DNA of 64,000 bases from Cycas panzhihuaensis (Eukaryota; Cycadophyta), in NCBI GenBank assembly GCA_023213395.1, contig CM041465.1:34293741-34357740 (forward strand), written 5' to 3'. Both the position numbers and the translations under genes were made by a program. Of this stretch, positions 10,401-19,286 are shown piece after piece. Below the pieces are notes generated by a model that saw only the letters and a list, made by a program, of their open reading frames with translations, was not told the DNA's origin and made no database searches. How positions within the stretch are numbered: the first letter of the stretch is position 1; each line of letters opens with the position of its first letter.

Positions 10401-11355
10401 AATGAGATTCATGTGGTTGTTGCATATAACTAGAACATAAAGCAATAGCATAAGATATATCAAGGCAGGTGTGAGTTAGATAAATAAGACTACTAATCAG
10501 TTGTCTATATAGAGTTGGATCACATAACGAAGTTGGACAATCAGTAGACAGTTTAACTCCCGATTGTAAAGGATTGGTTACAAGTTTACCATTTTCCATG
10601 TTAAACCACTGAATTAAGTCTAGAATATAATTAGGTTGAGATATTATTATATTTGAATGATTTTGATAAACTTGTAAACTAATGAAGTAATGTAATAGAC
10701 CTAAATCGGTCATTTCAAATTTGTTCATTAAAGTAGATTTTAGATAATGAATATTATGAGATGATGATCTAGTAATGATAATGTCATCAACATAGAGGAT
10801 TAGAATAGTAAGATTTTCATTTTCACGTTTAAAATAAAGATTTGGATCACTAATACATCTAGTATATCCAATGTGAATTAAATAATCGTCAACTTTAGTA
10901 TACCAAGCTCAAGGAGCTTATTTTAAATTGTAAATAGATTTTTCAAGTTTGTAAACTAAATTAGGATTTTCAATAAATCCAGGTGGTTGTGATATATAGA
11001 TCTTTTCTTTGAGATCACTATTCAAGAAGGCACTCTTAACATCCATTTGGTGGATTTCCCAACCAAACTTAGCTGCAAGAGCAATAATTGTCTTGATTGT
11101 ATTCATATTTGCAACGGGGGCAAAGGTTTCATTATAATCAATGGCATCTATTTGAGAAAATCCTTTTGCAACAAGGCAAACTTTATATTTTCCAACTATG
11201 CTTGTTGAGTTATATTTAGTTCTATAGACCCATTTACAGTCAACGATATTTTTCCCAGGTGGGAGAGGAACAAGATCTCAGGTTGAATTTTTAATTAAGG
11301 TATTAAATTCAGTTTGTATAGCATCCTGCCATACAGGATTTTTGCTAGCTTGTTT
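10401..11355 (-). pseudogene. Copia reverse transcriptase of element C
   Basis: Minus-strand reading is STWDLVPLPPGKN (upstream near 11280), then NTIKTIIALAAKFGWEIH, QMDVKSAFLNSDL and SQPPGFIENPNLVYK in an open stretch at 10918-11106. After a stop at 10918 it continues with WYTKVDDYLIHIGYT and the catalytic LILYVDDIIITRSS at about 10760-10800, in which both aspartates of YVDD are kept (element A has YVND). The open frame 10198-10728 carries the connection domain starting NKFEMTDLGLLHYF. Decay is moderate. Confidence 0.9.
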
Positions 11356-11418
11356 GAATGTTTTGGGATCATTGTTGTCCATTATTTTTGCCATTAAGGC
11401 AAAATTAACATGTAGTTT

Positions 11419-11751
11419 TTATGCACGTGTGCGTCTGGAATCAGTAGGATTACCTATATTAGATCTAGCATCAGCAAGCATTTTTGTTACCCAAACAGGT
11501 TGCTTGTGAGTAACTATATCTGAAGATGCAGGTTGATTTGATGAACTAGCCTGAAGGGAAGGATCTGTTTCAGTGGGTTTAGATAGAGTCCAATTTTGGA
11601 CTTGAGTTGATAAAGATTCTATAATTTTTGAATCAACTTGCTTATCAGAAGGGTCAACCAAACAAGTGTTGGATAACAGTTTTTTAACAATAAGTTCTAT
11701 ATAAGTAGATGTTGAAGAAGATCGTTCTTCATCAAATATTACATCACGCAA
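11419..11751 (-). pseudogene. Integrase C-terminus and linker of element C
   Basis: An open stretch of 110 residues on the minus strand begins RDVIFDEERSSSTSTYIE and is rich in S, T and Q (residues 55-80). It is the region between the integrase fold and RT in Copia polyproteins and lines up with 8561-8880 of element A. It has no catalytic motif. It is not an independent gene, because coding homology continues on both sides. Confidence 0.75.
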
Positions 11752-12545
11752 AATAGAAATGTGATGCGTGACTGCATCTAAGAGTCTATAAGCTTTACTC
11801 TCTTCACCATAGCCAACGAAGATGTATTTTTGACTTTTCTTGTCTAATTTTTTGTGTTTTTTGTGAGGGATATATCCCCACGCAATACTACCAAATATTT
11901 GTAAAGGATTGACAGATGGTTTTCTTCTAGACTATTTTTGTTCGAGAGTAACATTTTGTAGATATTTACTAAGTAAACAATTTAATAAATAATTAGAGCA
12001 GTTAATTGCTTCTTCCCATAATTTTAAATCTAGATTCTTTGCATGTAATATGCAACGAGTCATTTCAACAAGAGTACAATTTTTGCATTTAGTAACACCA
12101 TTTTGTTGAGGTGTGTAAGCAACAGAATGTTAGAACTGAATTTTATGTGATTTACAGAAAGAAGTAAATTTTCCACTTAAATATTCCTTAGCATTATCAG
12201 ATTGAAATATTTTGATTCTTGAATTTGATTGATTTTCAACTAATGTTTTATATTCAATGAAAATGTCAAACACTTGACTACATATTTTAAGTATATAAAC
12301 CCAACATTTTCTTGATTAATCATCTATAAATATAACGAAATAATGAGAATTAGAGTATGATGTTACATGAAAGGGTTCACATATGTCAGAGTGGACAAGT
12401 TCAAGTGGAGCAGTTTCTATGTATTGAGTTTTATTTGGAAATGGATCTATGTGTTGTTTGCTTGTCACATAGGCTTTACAAACACCATAAATAGTGTTTA
12501 AGGGTGGTAAATCATGAACCATTTCATGCTTCTTTAAATATTACA
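11752..12545 (-). pseudogene. Copia integrase of element C
   Basis: On the minus strand the core begins with LELVHSDICEPFHVTSYSNS near 12370-12420 (first catalytic D), then YFVIFIDD, a stop at 12316, WVYILKICSQVFDIF and the segment with FQSDNAKEYL near 12190-12215 (second D). Further downstream come MTRCILHAKNLDLKLWEE, SVNPLQIFGSIAWGY and the end VTHHISILRDVIF at 11750. Stops are spread through it. The counterpart in element A is 7842-8560. Confidence 0.85.
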
Positions 12546-13020
12546 GTTTTCCATAACTTAGATGGCCAAATCTTACATGCCAAAGTTTGTTGACTGAGTT
12601 AGATTTGGCAATAAAGGCACTAAAAGATTTTGATTTGTTATTTTGAAGACTGGTTAGACTATAGATACCTATGTTATGATCAACAGGTCCTAAGGTAATA
12701 TATCTGAATTTGTTTGATGGTTCCTTTATGATAAATTTATTTTTTCAGAATTCGACGATAAGGTCTTTCTGGCATATTTGATAGACTAAGAGTAGGTTTG
12801 GTAACAAATCAAGTACATAAAAGACGTCCTTGATTGAACCATCTTTTAACATAATATCACCTGATCCTTTGAATTTAAGTTGATTACCACTTCCGAAAGA
12901 AATCTCTTCTTCAAAGTTCGTTTCAGATTGATAAGTAGTTAAATTTTTCTGGTGTCCAATCATATGATGGGATGCATCAGAGTTAAGGATCCACTATGGG
13001 GATTGATTTGAAGGAGCAAC
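12546..13020 (-). pseudogene. Copia protease and pre-integrase segment of element C
   Basis: The protease active-site region reads WILNSDASHHMIGHQKN at 12945-13000, where the expected D-S-G-A has become N-S-D-A, so the catalytic aspartate is lost. The open stretch 12745-12963 carries EEISFGSGNQLKFKGSGD and DGSIKDVFYVLDLLPNLL. Past a stop comes the zinc-binding pre-integrase segment, LWHVRFGHLSYGKL near 12550-12590. This protease could not function. Confidence 0.82.
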
Positions 13021-14063
13021 AAATGCAACAGTTGTTGCTGCTAAAGAATGGTTATGAAATTGATGATTTTGGGGTCGTGATTGAGAATGAGATTGAAAAT
13101 GGGATTGAGAACTATTTTGTAATCCCTTAGAAGCTTTCCATACTTCCGAAGCTATTCTACTTCTACAGACATCAATAGTGTGGCCTCTTTTATGACAATA
13201 GGCACAACTAGTGTTCTAAGAAGAAGTTGTGTTGTTCCTATTAGAAAAGAATTGATTAGAAGTATTCTGGTGTTTAGTTGGACCAAAATATTTAACATTG
13301 TTTTGTAAATTAGATGGTGAACCTGTATGAGGTTTCTAAAATTTTGGATTATTATGAAAATTGTTGTTTATTTTTAAATTGTGGCTTAGTTTTAGAAAAT
13401 AAAGCCTGTGAAGGATCTTTTAATGCACCTATTTGAATTAACATTGTCTGATGTTCAATCAGCTGGTTTGTCAACTGATTGAATGTTATAGGTGGGTTGT
13501 CATCTTGTTGTCTGGCAGTTTTGAAGAGATTAAAGTGTTTTAGTAGTTTGTTTACTGTAAGATATACGAGCGTGTCATCATCTCTAACATGCATAGTTAT
13601 TTTTTCAACATCACCTTCTTTGGTTTTAGATTTGATATGGTTATCTAGATCTCTATTAATTGATTGAATTTTAGTTAAAAAATCCTCAACATTTAAAAAG
13701 TCGTCAAAAGTCAGGTTATACAATTGTTGTTCTAGGACAACCACTTGATGTGTATCAACCTTGTCATATTTTCCTTGCAAGGTTTTCCAGATAGTGGCTA
13801 AGTCAGATTTTTTTAGAAAATTACCAATTGATTTCTAGTGAGAGTGAGTTTAATATGGTGCCTAAGGCAGCATCTGAGTTCATCAGATATACTATAAGAC
13901 TCTCAGTAGTATCTGCTTTTAGTTTTTAAAATTTACCTATCACATATCGCCATATCTTTTGCTATTTAAGCTGATGGTATATGTGATTCCTCCAGTCGGC
14001 ATAGTTTGAGTCAGTTAACACTGGAATTGGAACGCAGGTGACTGTCCCTGGTATTAATTCCAT
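13021..14063 (-). pseudogene. Copia gag of element C
   Basis: The minus-strand frame starts with an ATG at 14063 (beginning MELIPGTVTCVPIPV) and includes DSNYADWRNHIYHQL. The open stretch 13352-13780 (142 residues) holds the central gag domain with QGKYDKVDTHQVVVLEQQ and FNQLTNQLIEHQTMLIQIG. The zinc knuckle is intact: CAYCHKRGHTIDVC at about 13160-13205 has CX2CX4HX4C. A Q/S/H-rich tail follows toward the protease. Stops and small shifts occur before 13780. Element C preserves gag better than A. Confidence 0.88.
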
Positions 14064-14254
14064 ATTAGGAGTGTTGAGGTTTAATTGTAGATTGAAGAGT
14101 TATGAAAGTGATTGGAAAAATTATCACTTAGTAAAAAATAGTAATCATGTTAAGAGATATAATTCAAGAAGGTAATCTAGTATGCATTAATTATATTTAA
14201 GAAAAAAATCATGTGTTTGTAAACAAATTAAATAAACAAACAACTTCTTAAAAA
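14064..14254 (-). other. Leader of element C next to gag
   Basis: This is AT-rich untranslated leader sequence with no recognised motif. It is collinear with 6040-6212 of element A, for example in the shared AGATATAATTCAAGAAGG region. Confidence 0.5.
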
Positions 14255-14470
14255 AGTTGCCTTAAGCAGTCCCTTTTTTATAAATAGTTCTCTTAAAGAA
14301 ATAGTCCCCCTTTGATAAATAAATTAGTCGCCCTTACTCTAATGAAAAGTCCCCAGTTGATTAAAACACTTCTTAAAAAAAAGTTATATGTTCTTAAGCA
14401 AATAGTCCCCCTTTGATAGACAGTCCCTATTTAATAAACAATCCCCTTTTTGATAGAAAGAAACTACTCC
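14255..14470 (-). repeat. G-run repeat in the leader of element C
   Basis: On the minus strand units close to TTTATCAAAGGGGGACTATTT repeat about seven times with variation (AAATAGGGACTG, AACTGGGGACTT, AAGGGCGACTAA). The same array lies at 5908-6015 in element A with fewer units. The units resemble the element's own polypurine tract. Confidence 0.6.
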
Positions 14471-14839
14471 CTTTCACATGAAAATAAATAAATTTTCACT
14501 TGTTTTTTGCCAAAAAATAAGAAAGATAATGATTTTGTCTAAGTTAATTAGGCTTTATTATATTATATATGATATATAAACAATTAGAAGGTAAGATATT
14601 AAATGAAAGGGAATATTATAAGGTATAGGAGAAAAGAAAGATTTATTTAATAATTAATTTAAAGCAAGTTTAAATGTTATATGATAAATTAATGTTAAGT
14701 TTAAGTATAAAGGTTAAATGAAAGGAAATATATAACAAAGGATAAAATTAAGTAAGGGAGGAATATAATGATAAGAACAAAAATTGGAGAGTTTATGGTA
14801 TTGCATTATAGTAAGGCATGGAGGGGTTTTATTATTAAG
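14471..14839 (-). other. AT-rich leader of element C
   Basis: No gene, repeat or promoter motif could be supported. It is very A/T-rich and corresponds to 5346-5907 of element A. Confidence 0.45.
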
Positions 14840-15200
14840 GTTTAAGGTGTTTTATTATTAAAGTCTAAGGGGGGTTAATTTATTTAAATCAAAGTATTAT
14901 AAAAGAGGGGGTAATGTTTGATTTAATTTAAGGGAAGGGGGGTATTGATTAAATTAAAACATGATAGAAAGGGGGGGGGGGGTGTATTTGATTTAATCTA
15001 AATCAAAGTGTAATAATGAGGGGGCCGTAGGGCTTATGTTTCATTTAAATCAAAAAATGCTAAAAGGGGGGGGGGAAAGTTTAGGTTTTAATTAAATTAA
15101 GGTATTATAAAAGGGGAGAGTTTAAATTTATTTAAATCAAAGTATTATAAAAGGGGGGGCTAATGTTTAATTTAAATCAAAAAATAAAAAAGGAAAAATG
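14840..15200 (-). repeat. C-run minisatellite in the leader of element C
   Basis: Read on the minus strand, runs of 5-13 C residues alternate with an AT motif near TTTTATAATACTTTGATTTAAATAAA. About eight units of 35-50 bases are visible; the plus strand shows the matching G-runs (for instance 12-13 G at 14970 and 10-11 G at 15065). Homologous to 5041-5345 in element A, where there are fewer units. Confidence 0.7.
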
Positions 15201-15289
15201 AAAAGACCTAAACCTAAACCTAGACGGACTTGACGAAGTTATTAGGTTTTAAAAAATAAAATTAAAATGGAGAATTGTTTGGGGTCTGA

Positions 15290-16400
15290 GGTGGGTAAGG
15301 GCGACGAAACCCTACCTGTGGCGTACTCGATGGTAGCGGCATCCATTGTATCTTTCTCAGGTTGCAGAGCAAGTCTTTGATGGAGGTGATTACGAAGATC
15401 TAGATGTGGGGGCCTGCGTGTCTTTAAAAGTCTCCTCCGCATAGGGCTATTGCAGATCAGCTTGTATGTTCAGCCATGAACACAGAGATGAACGAGAACG
15501 TGGTTGTCAAGAAGATCGATCCCCATAAGAAAATGCAGTAAATGCATCGACAGAATTAAGTCTTTACAGAAGCAAGTGAAAATTCTTTCGATGAAACTCT
15601 TGGTTGCAAGCCAACAGTACGATTTATGTTCTGAAATGGAGAAAGAGGTGCCTCTACCTTTTAATAAAGTCAGTAAAACTGTAATGCCAATTGTGATCCC
15701 TAAAACTAGTTCACTACCTGATTATTGTGCTGCCCGAACTGAACCACTACATGGAACATGGGATTCCTTAATAGTGGTAACCATAGGTGCAGACGAAGTT
15801 CCATACGGGGTTGGACTCATGGATTCAAATCAATGCAATGTGGATCAACGGGGAGGGTTCTAAGACCAACAGGTCATGCTTTGGCACTGAATTAAATGTA
15901 CGTTTACTGTGCAGATTCTAGTCTTTTCAGTCAATAGTGACCTCAATGCTCTTTTTGGTTTGAAATGCTCAAGGGTTTCGGAAAAGTTTCAAGGAAATGA
16001 AGGTATGGAGTGGGTACCTGTGCATTCTATGAATCATAATGGCATAGGATTTGACAACAAAAAATTACATCAAAGTGGAGCGGAGGTTCAACGTTCTAGA
16101 GATGTGAGCAATGAAGTGGTTGGTCAAAACCCTGTTAGAAATAGGCAGGCATAAATAGAGCGATTAGTCCTAAAGCCTCAAAATTTACAAACTGGTGAAA
16201 TGTGACAACAACATTCATATGCAGGTAGAAACAAAGGCAATGGAATAGGAAATACTCATGGAGCCAAAGTAACTCAGGAGGTGCCAGGGAGGGAGGGCCA
16301 TAGGATGAAACCCAGATTTAATGCTCATGAAAGTGGCAATGAGTAGCAGAGGAAAGGGCCTATTGTAGACCCATCAAATAAAACTGCAAAAATGAAAATA
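15290..16400 (+). pseudogene. Captured antisense reading frame in element C, gene unknown
   Basis: This is antisense to element C and occupies the slot held by the UTP5-like cargo in A. A shared leader (GAAACCCTACCTGT, ATGGTAGCGGC at 15306-15340) comes first. A likely ATG at 15477 opens a frame beginning MNTEMNENVVVKKIDPHKK. A one-base shift near 15540 leads into KCIDRIKSLQKQVKILSMKL (a probable short coiled coil) and then an open stretch to 15861. The same frame continues past stops through 15909-16154 and on to 16400, meeting the primer-binding site. No domain was recognised. It looks coding because one frame stays nearly open for about 290 codons in an otherwise stop-rich region. It differs from the cargo in A. 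Confidence 0.6.
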
Positions 16401-16412
16401 GCTCAGATACTA
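16401..16412 (-). promoter_or_regulatory. Primer-binding site of element C
   Basis: On the minus strand TAGTATCTGAGC follows the 5' LTR, matching TGGTATCAGAGC at ten of twelve positions. It is a decayed initiator tRNA-Met site. Confidence 0.75.
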
Positions 16413-16843
16413 TATGAGAATATAGGCATATGTATAGCATTAACAGGATCTACAAATGCAAGTAATAACGGGAAATAACACTGCATAAGTACACATTATT
16501 TTGACAGGTGGAAAACCCCTTCTAGGGAAGAAAAAACACCTCCTAAATCTAAATTTATTAATAAAGAATTAAAACCATGATACAAAACTACTATGAACCA
16601 AAATCAGCCTTTAAATAGGCATTTCGACAGACCTCCTAGATTCTTGGAACCATCTCCATGAATCTAGGAAATGAATAAATACTAAGGAGGTTCGTTGGAA
16701 TGCAGTTCTTCATTTCAATGACCATCCACAAATTAATAAAATATTCCTAAGTTTAAAACATTATAATCACTTAAATTATATATTAGACATGTGACTAAAT
16801 AATAACATAAAGAAACATAAAGTTTACATTATATCATCTAACA
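16413..16843 (-). repeat. 5' LTR of element C
   Basis: It is 431 bases long and runs on the plus strand from TATGAGAATA to CTAACA. It matches 9348-9778 closely with scattered substitutions. The first bases have changed from TGTG to TATG. It is followed by CTTAA, the right copy of the target duplication. Confidence 0.9.
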
Positions 16844-17419
16844 CTTAAAAAATTCATTTATGGTTTAAAACAAGCTCCTCGAGCTTGGTATAACAAAGTC
16901 GATGATTATTTAATTCAAATTGGATACACTAGATATATTAGTGATCCAAATCTTTATTTTAAACGTAAAAATGAAAATCTTACTATTCTAATCCTCTATG
17001 TTAATGACATTATTATTACTAGATCATCAACTCATAATATTCATCGTTTAAAATCTACTTTAATGAACAAATTCGAAATGACTAACTTAGTTCTACTACA
17101 TTACTTTCTTAGTTTACAAGTTTATCAAAATCATTTAAATATAACAATTTCTCAACCTAAGTATATTCTAGACTTAATTCAACGGTTTAACATGGAAAAT
17201 GCTAAACCCGTATCTAATTCGTTATAATCAGGAGTCAAACTTTCTACTGATTGTTCATCACCTTTATGTGATCCTATACTATATAGACAACTAATTGGCA
17301 GTCTTATCTATCTAACTCACACCTGCCTTGATATTTTCTATACTATTGCTTTATGTTCCCGTTATATGCAATAGCCACATGAATCTCATTGGAAAGCTGC
17401 CAAACATATCTTACGATAA
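16844..17419 (+). pseudogene. Copia reverse transcriptase of element A, second half
   Basis: The reading resumes exactly where it was cut at 9347: LKKFIYGLKQAPRAWYN, then LTILILYVNDIIITRSS near 16980-17020, where the second position of the catalytic pair has changed (YVDD to YVND). MNKFEMTNLVLLHYFLSLQV and YRQLIGSLIYLTHTCLDI follow. Stops occur at 17225 and near 17372. The exact resumption shows that C inserted cleanly. Confidence 0.9.
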
Positions 17420-17965
17420 TTAAAGCATACTGTGTTCTATGGTTTAACTTATAATTTTTGTAATAAATCTCTAACGTTAATTGGATATACTGATTCTGAT
17501 TGGGCAGGTGATATAACTGATCGTAAATCTACTTTAGGTTATGTAATTTTTATAGATTCCTCACTTATTACTTGGTCTAGTAAGAAAATGCAGGCACTTG
17601 ATTTATTCACAACTGAAGCAGAATATCGTGCACTTGTTGAAGCTGGTAAAGAAGCACTTTGGCTCAAATCTTTACTAAATGAAATTGGTCTATCTCTAAA
17701 CTCCTCCATTGAAATTAAAGTTGATAATCAAAGTGTAATTGCTATAGCTATAAATCCAGTTTCACATTCTAGGACTAAGCATATTGAATTACATCAACAT
17801 TTTATTCGCAATTTAGTTACTGATAATCTTGTTTCTTTGTCTTATTATCCAATAGATCTATATATTGCTGACATTCTTACGAAGTCTTTAACTGAAGCAA
17901 AGTTTCTAAATCTCATAGATCTATTGCATATAAAAGAAGTCTCCATCAAAGGGGGATCACTGTGA
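17420..17965 (+). pseudogene. Copia RNase H of element A, open frame
   Basis: This is the best kept coding piece of A, open for 177 residues. It contains LIGYTDSDWAGDITDRKSTL, WSSKKMQALDLFTTEAEYRA, GKEALWLKSLLNEIGL, IEIKVDNQSVIAIAINPVSH and RTKHIELHQHFIRN, ending ADILTKSLTEAKFLNL and KEVSIKGGSL. The catalytic aspartates and glutamate of Copia RNase H are present. It ends at a TGA at 17963-17965. It was part of Gag-Pol and has no true start here. The LTR of A follows 48 bases later. Confidence 0.9.
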
Positions 17966-18012
17966 TGAAGACCTTCTTTTTCTACAGTAAAAAAGTTTAC
18001 ATTAAAGGGGGA
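17944..18012 (+). promoter_or_regulatory. Double polypurine region of element A
   Basis: Two purine runs stand before the 3' LTR: ATCAAAGGGGGATCA at about 17946 and ATTAAAGGGGGA at 18001-18012, the latter directly beside TGTTAG. The second is the normal plus-strand primer. The first overlaps the end of the RNase H frame and resembles the leader repeats at 5908-6015. Confidence 0.75.
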
Positions 18013-18450
18013 TGTTAGAATGTTAATGTAATCTTTTAAAGTTTATATTTTAGTCACATGTTTAAATGTATATTTAAGTTATCCTAATGTTTAAACTTTA
18101 ATATTTATTAATTAACTTATGTGAAAGGTGGTTGAAATGTGGAACTTCATTTCTACAAACCTTTCGTTGCATAAATTCATCTCCTAGATTCAAGGAGTGG
18201 GTTCCACGAATCTAGGATGGCTGTCAATATGTCTTTTCAAAGGCTAGTTTAGGTGATTAGGTGGTTTACCTTTTTGGTTTTCTATTTACTGCTATTCTTA
18301 ATTAAATTAGAACTTTAGGAGGTGGTTTTTCTTCCCTAGAAGGGGTTTTCCACCTGGCAACCTGGTGTACATGTGCAGTGTTATCTTATTACCTGTGTTT
18401 GCTTATTTTATGATTCTATGATTACATTGTGCATGTGTCTACTTCACACA
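18013..18450 (+). repeat. 3' LTR of element A
   Basis: It starts TGTTAGAATG and ends CTTCACACA, matching 3311-3749 with scattered substitutions. The right flank AAACA is the target duplication. Differences between the two LTRs would date the insertion. Confidence 0.9.
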
Positions 18451-18630
18451 AAACATATTGATATAAAACATTACTATATCATAAAAATAATCCAGCACCA
18501 ACAAATTAAACTTCAATATTATAAGATAGAATACCAAGTTATAGATATTCTTACCAAAGCATTATTGAATGCCAAGCATTTAACACAAAAAATAATTTGG
18601 TATACAACTAAATATGCATTGTGGAAAAGT
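18451..18630 (+). pseudogene. Copia relic B, right part: end of RNase H
   Basis: The reading KHIDIKHYYIIKIIQ continues the RNase H of relic B that was cut at 3310. It is followed by YQVIDILTKALLNAKH, the usual C-terminal motif of Copia RNase H. A degenerate polypurine run (GTGGAAAAG) ends at about 18630. The open stretch 18373-18642 partly overlaps the LTR of A and is not a gene. Confidence 0.78.
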
Positions 18631-18890
18631 ATTAGAATATAATATACATTTATCAAATTAAATATAATTGTCTAAGTAAATGTCCATGTATGATTGGTTA
18701 ACATAAAAGCCAAATATTATTAGATGTAAGTGGGGCAAATGATCCCACATATATCTACAACATAACGATATACACATGTACTAGGTGAGATGTATTACAA
18801 ATGATTACTGAAGACTATAATGGAAATATTATGATATTATTCTATCATTCTTGAGTTATGATATCTTGTGGTTAATTTTCTAATAGGAAT
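18631..18890 (+). repeat. 3' LTR of Copia relic B
   Basis: It begins TATTAGAATATAATATAC after the decayed polypurine tract. It shares short blocks in the same order (ATGATTGGTT, GTAAGTG, TTATGATA) with the 3' LTR of relic G at 27582-27855, so B and G are probably related families. The right end is a guess. Confidence 0.45.
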
Positions 18891-19286
18891 CTTTATTTAG
18901 AAATTATTATTTTGACATGTAATTTGAAGTGTTTTAAAATTATTTTCATTAAGATGTTTCAACTTAAAATTGACACCTTATTTTTTAACCCTACATGGTA
19001 ACCAATATAGTAATTTTTTATGGGAACTTAATGAATATTGTTACTTAATTTTTGGCCCTAGGGAAAGTTTACTTTAAATCCTAATGGTGGCCTTATTAAG
19101 TACTTTGGTAAAATTTTAAAGGAGGTAAAAAGTGGTCCAAATCTAAGGGATGGGGTAACTATCCCAAGTTTTGAGGGATAATTGTACTTAATTTTATTTT
19201 ACTCTTATGATGCCAATTGTGCTCATAGTTTATTTATATTTATGGTGATTGATTTTATAAATCTTGGTTATTGATTTACATTTAAG
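18891..19286. other. AT-rich sequence without recognised gene
   Basis: No coding region or clear LTR was seen. The 5' LTR or leader of relic G should lie here. A TGGTATCA string at 19288 resembles the first eight bases of a tRNA-iMet primer site, but it overlaps the start of gag and is not convincing. Confidence 0.35.

Larger units (their letters stand above)
9348..16843 (-). mobile_element. Copia element C, complete, minus strand, nested in the RT of A
   Basis: Element C spans 7,496 bases with two LTRs of 431 bases each. Read on the minus strand the order is: 5' LTR (16413-16843), primer-binding site, antisense cargo, minisatellite, G-run repeat, gag, protease, integrase, RT, RNase H, polypurine tract, 3' LTR (9348-9778). 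A 5-base target duplication (TTTAA at 9343-9347, CTTAA at 16844-16848) flanks it. Same family as A but in reverse orientation, so gag-pol of A and of C form a large inverted repeat. Stops interrupt every domain. Confidence 0.92.
3311..18450 (+). mobile_element. Copia element A, complete with two LTRs, interrupted by element C
   Basis: Element A has a 439-base 5' LTR, primer-binding site, antisense UTP5-like cargo, repeat-rich leader, gag, protease, integrase, RT, RNase H, polypurine tract and a 438-base 3' LTR. Its total span is 15.1 kb, but 7.5 kb of this is element C inserted in RT; A alone is about 7.6 kb. The gag-protease-integrase-RT-RNase H order is Copia. It lies in relic B with a 5-base target duplication. 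Stops occur throughout, so it is inactive. A and C are the same family, since LTRs, gag and RT are alike by eye. Confidence 0.9.

Noticed and set aside
13479-13667. Plus-strand frame opposite the gag of element C
   Set aside because: Shadow of the minus-strand gag frame 13352-13780.
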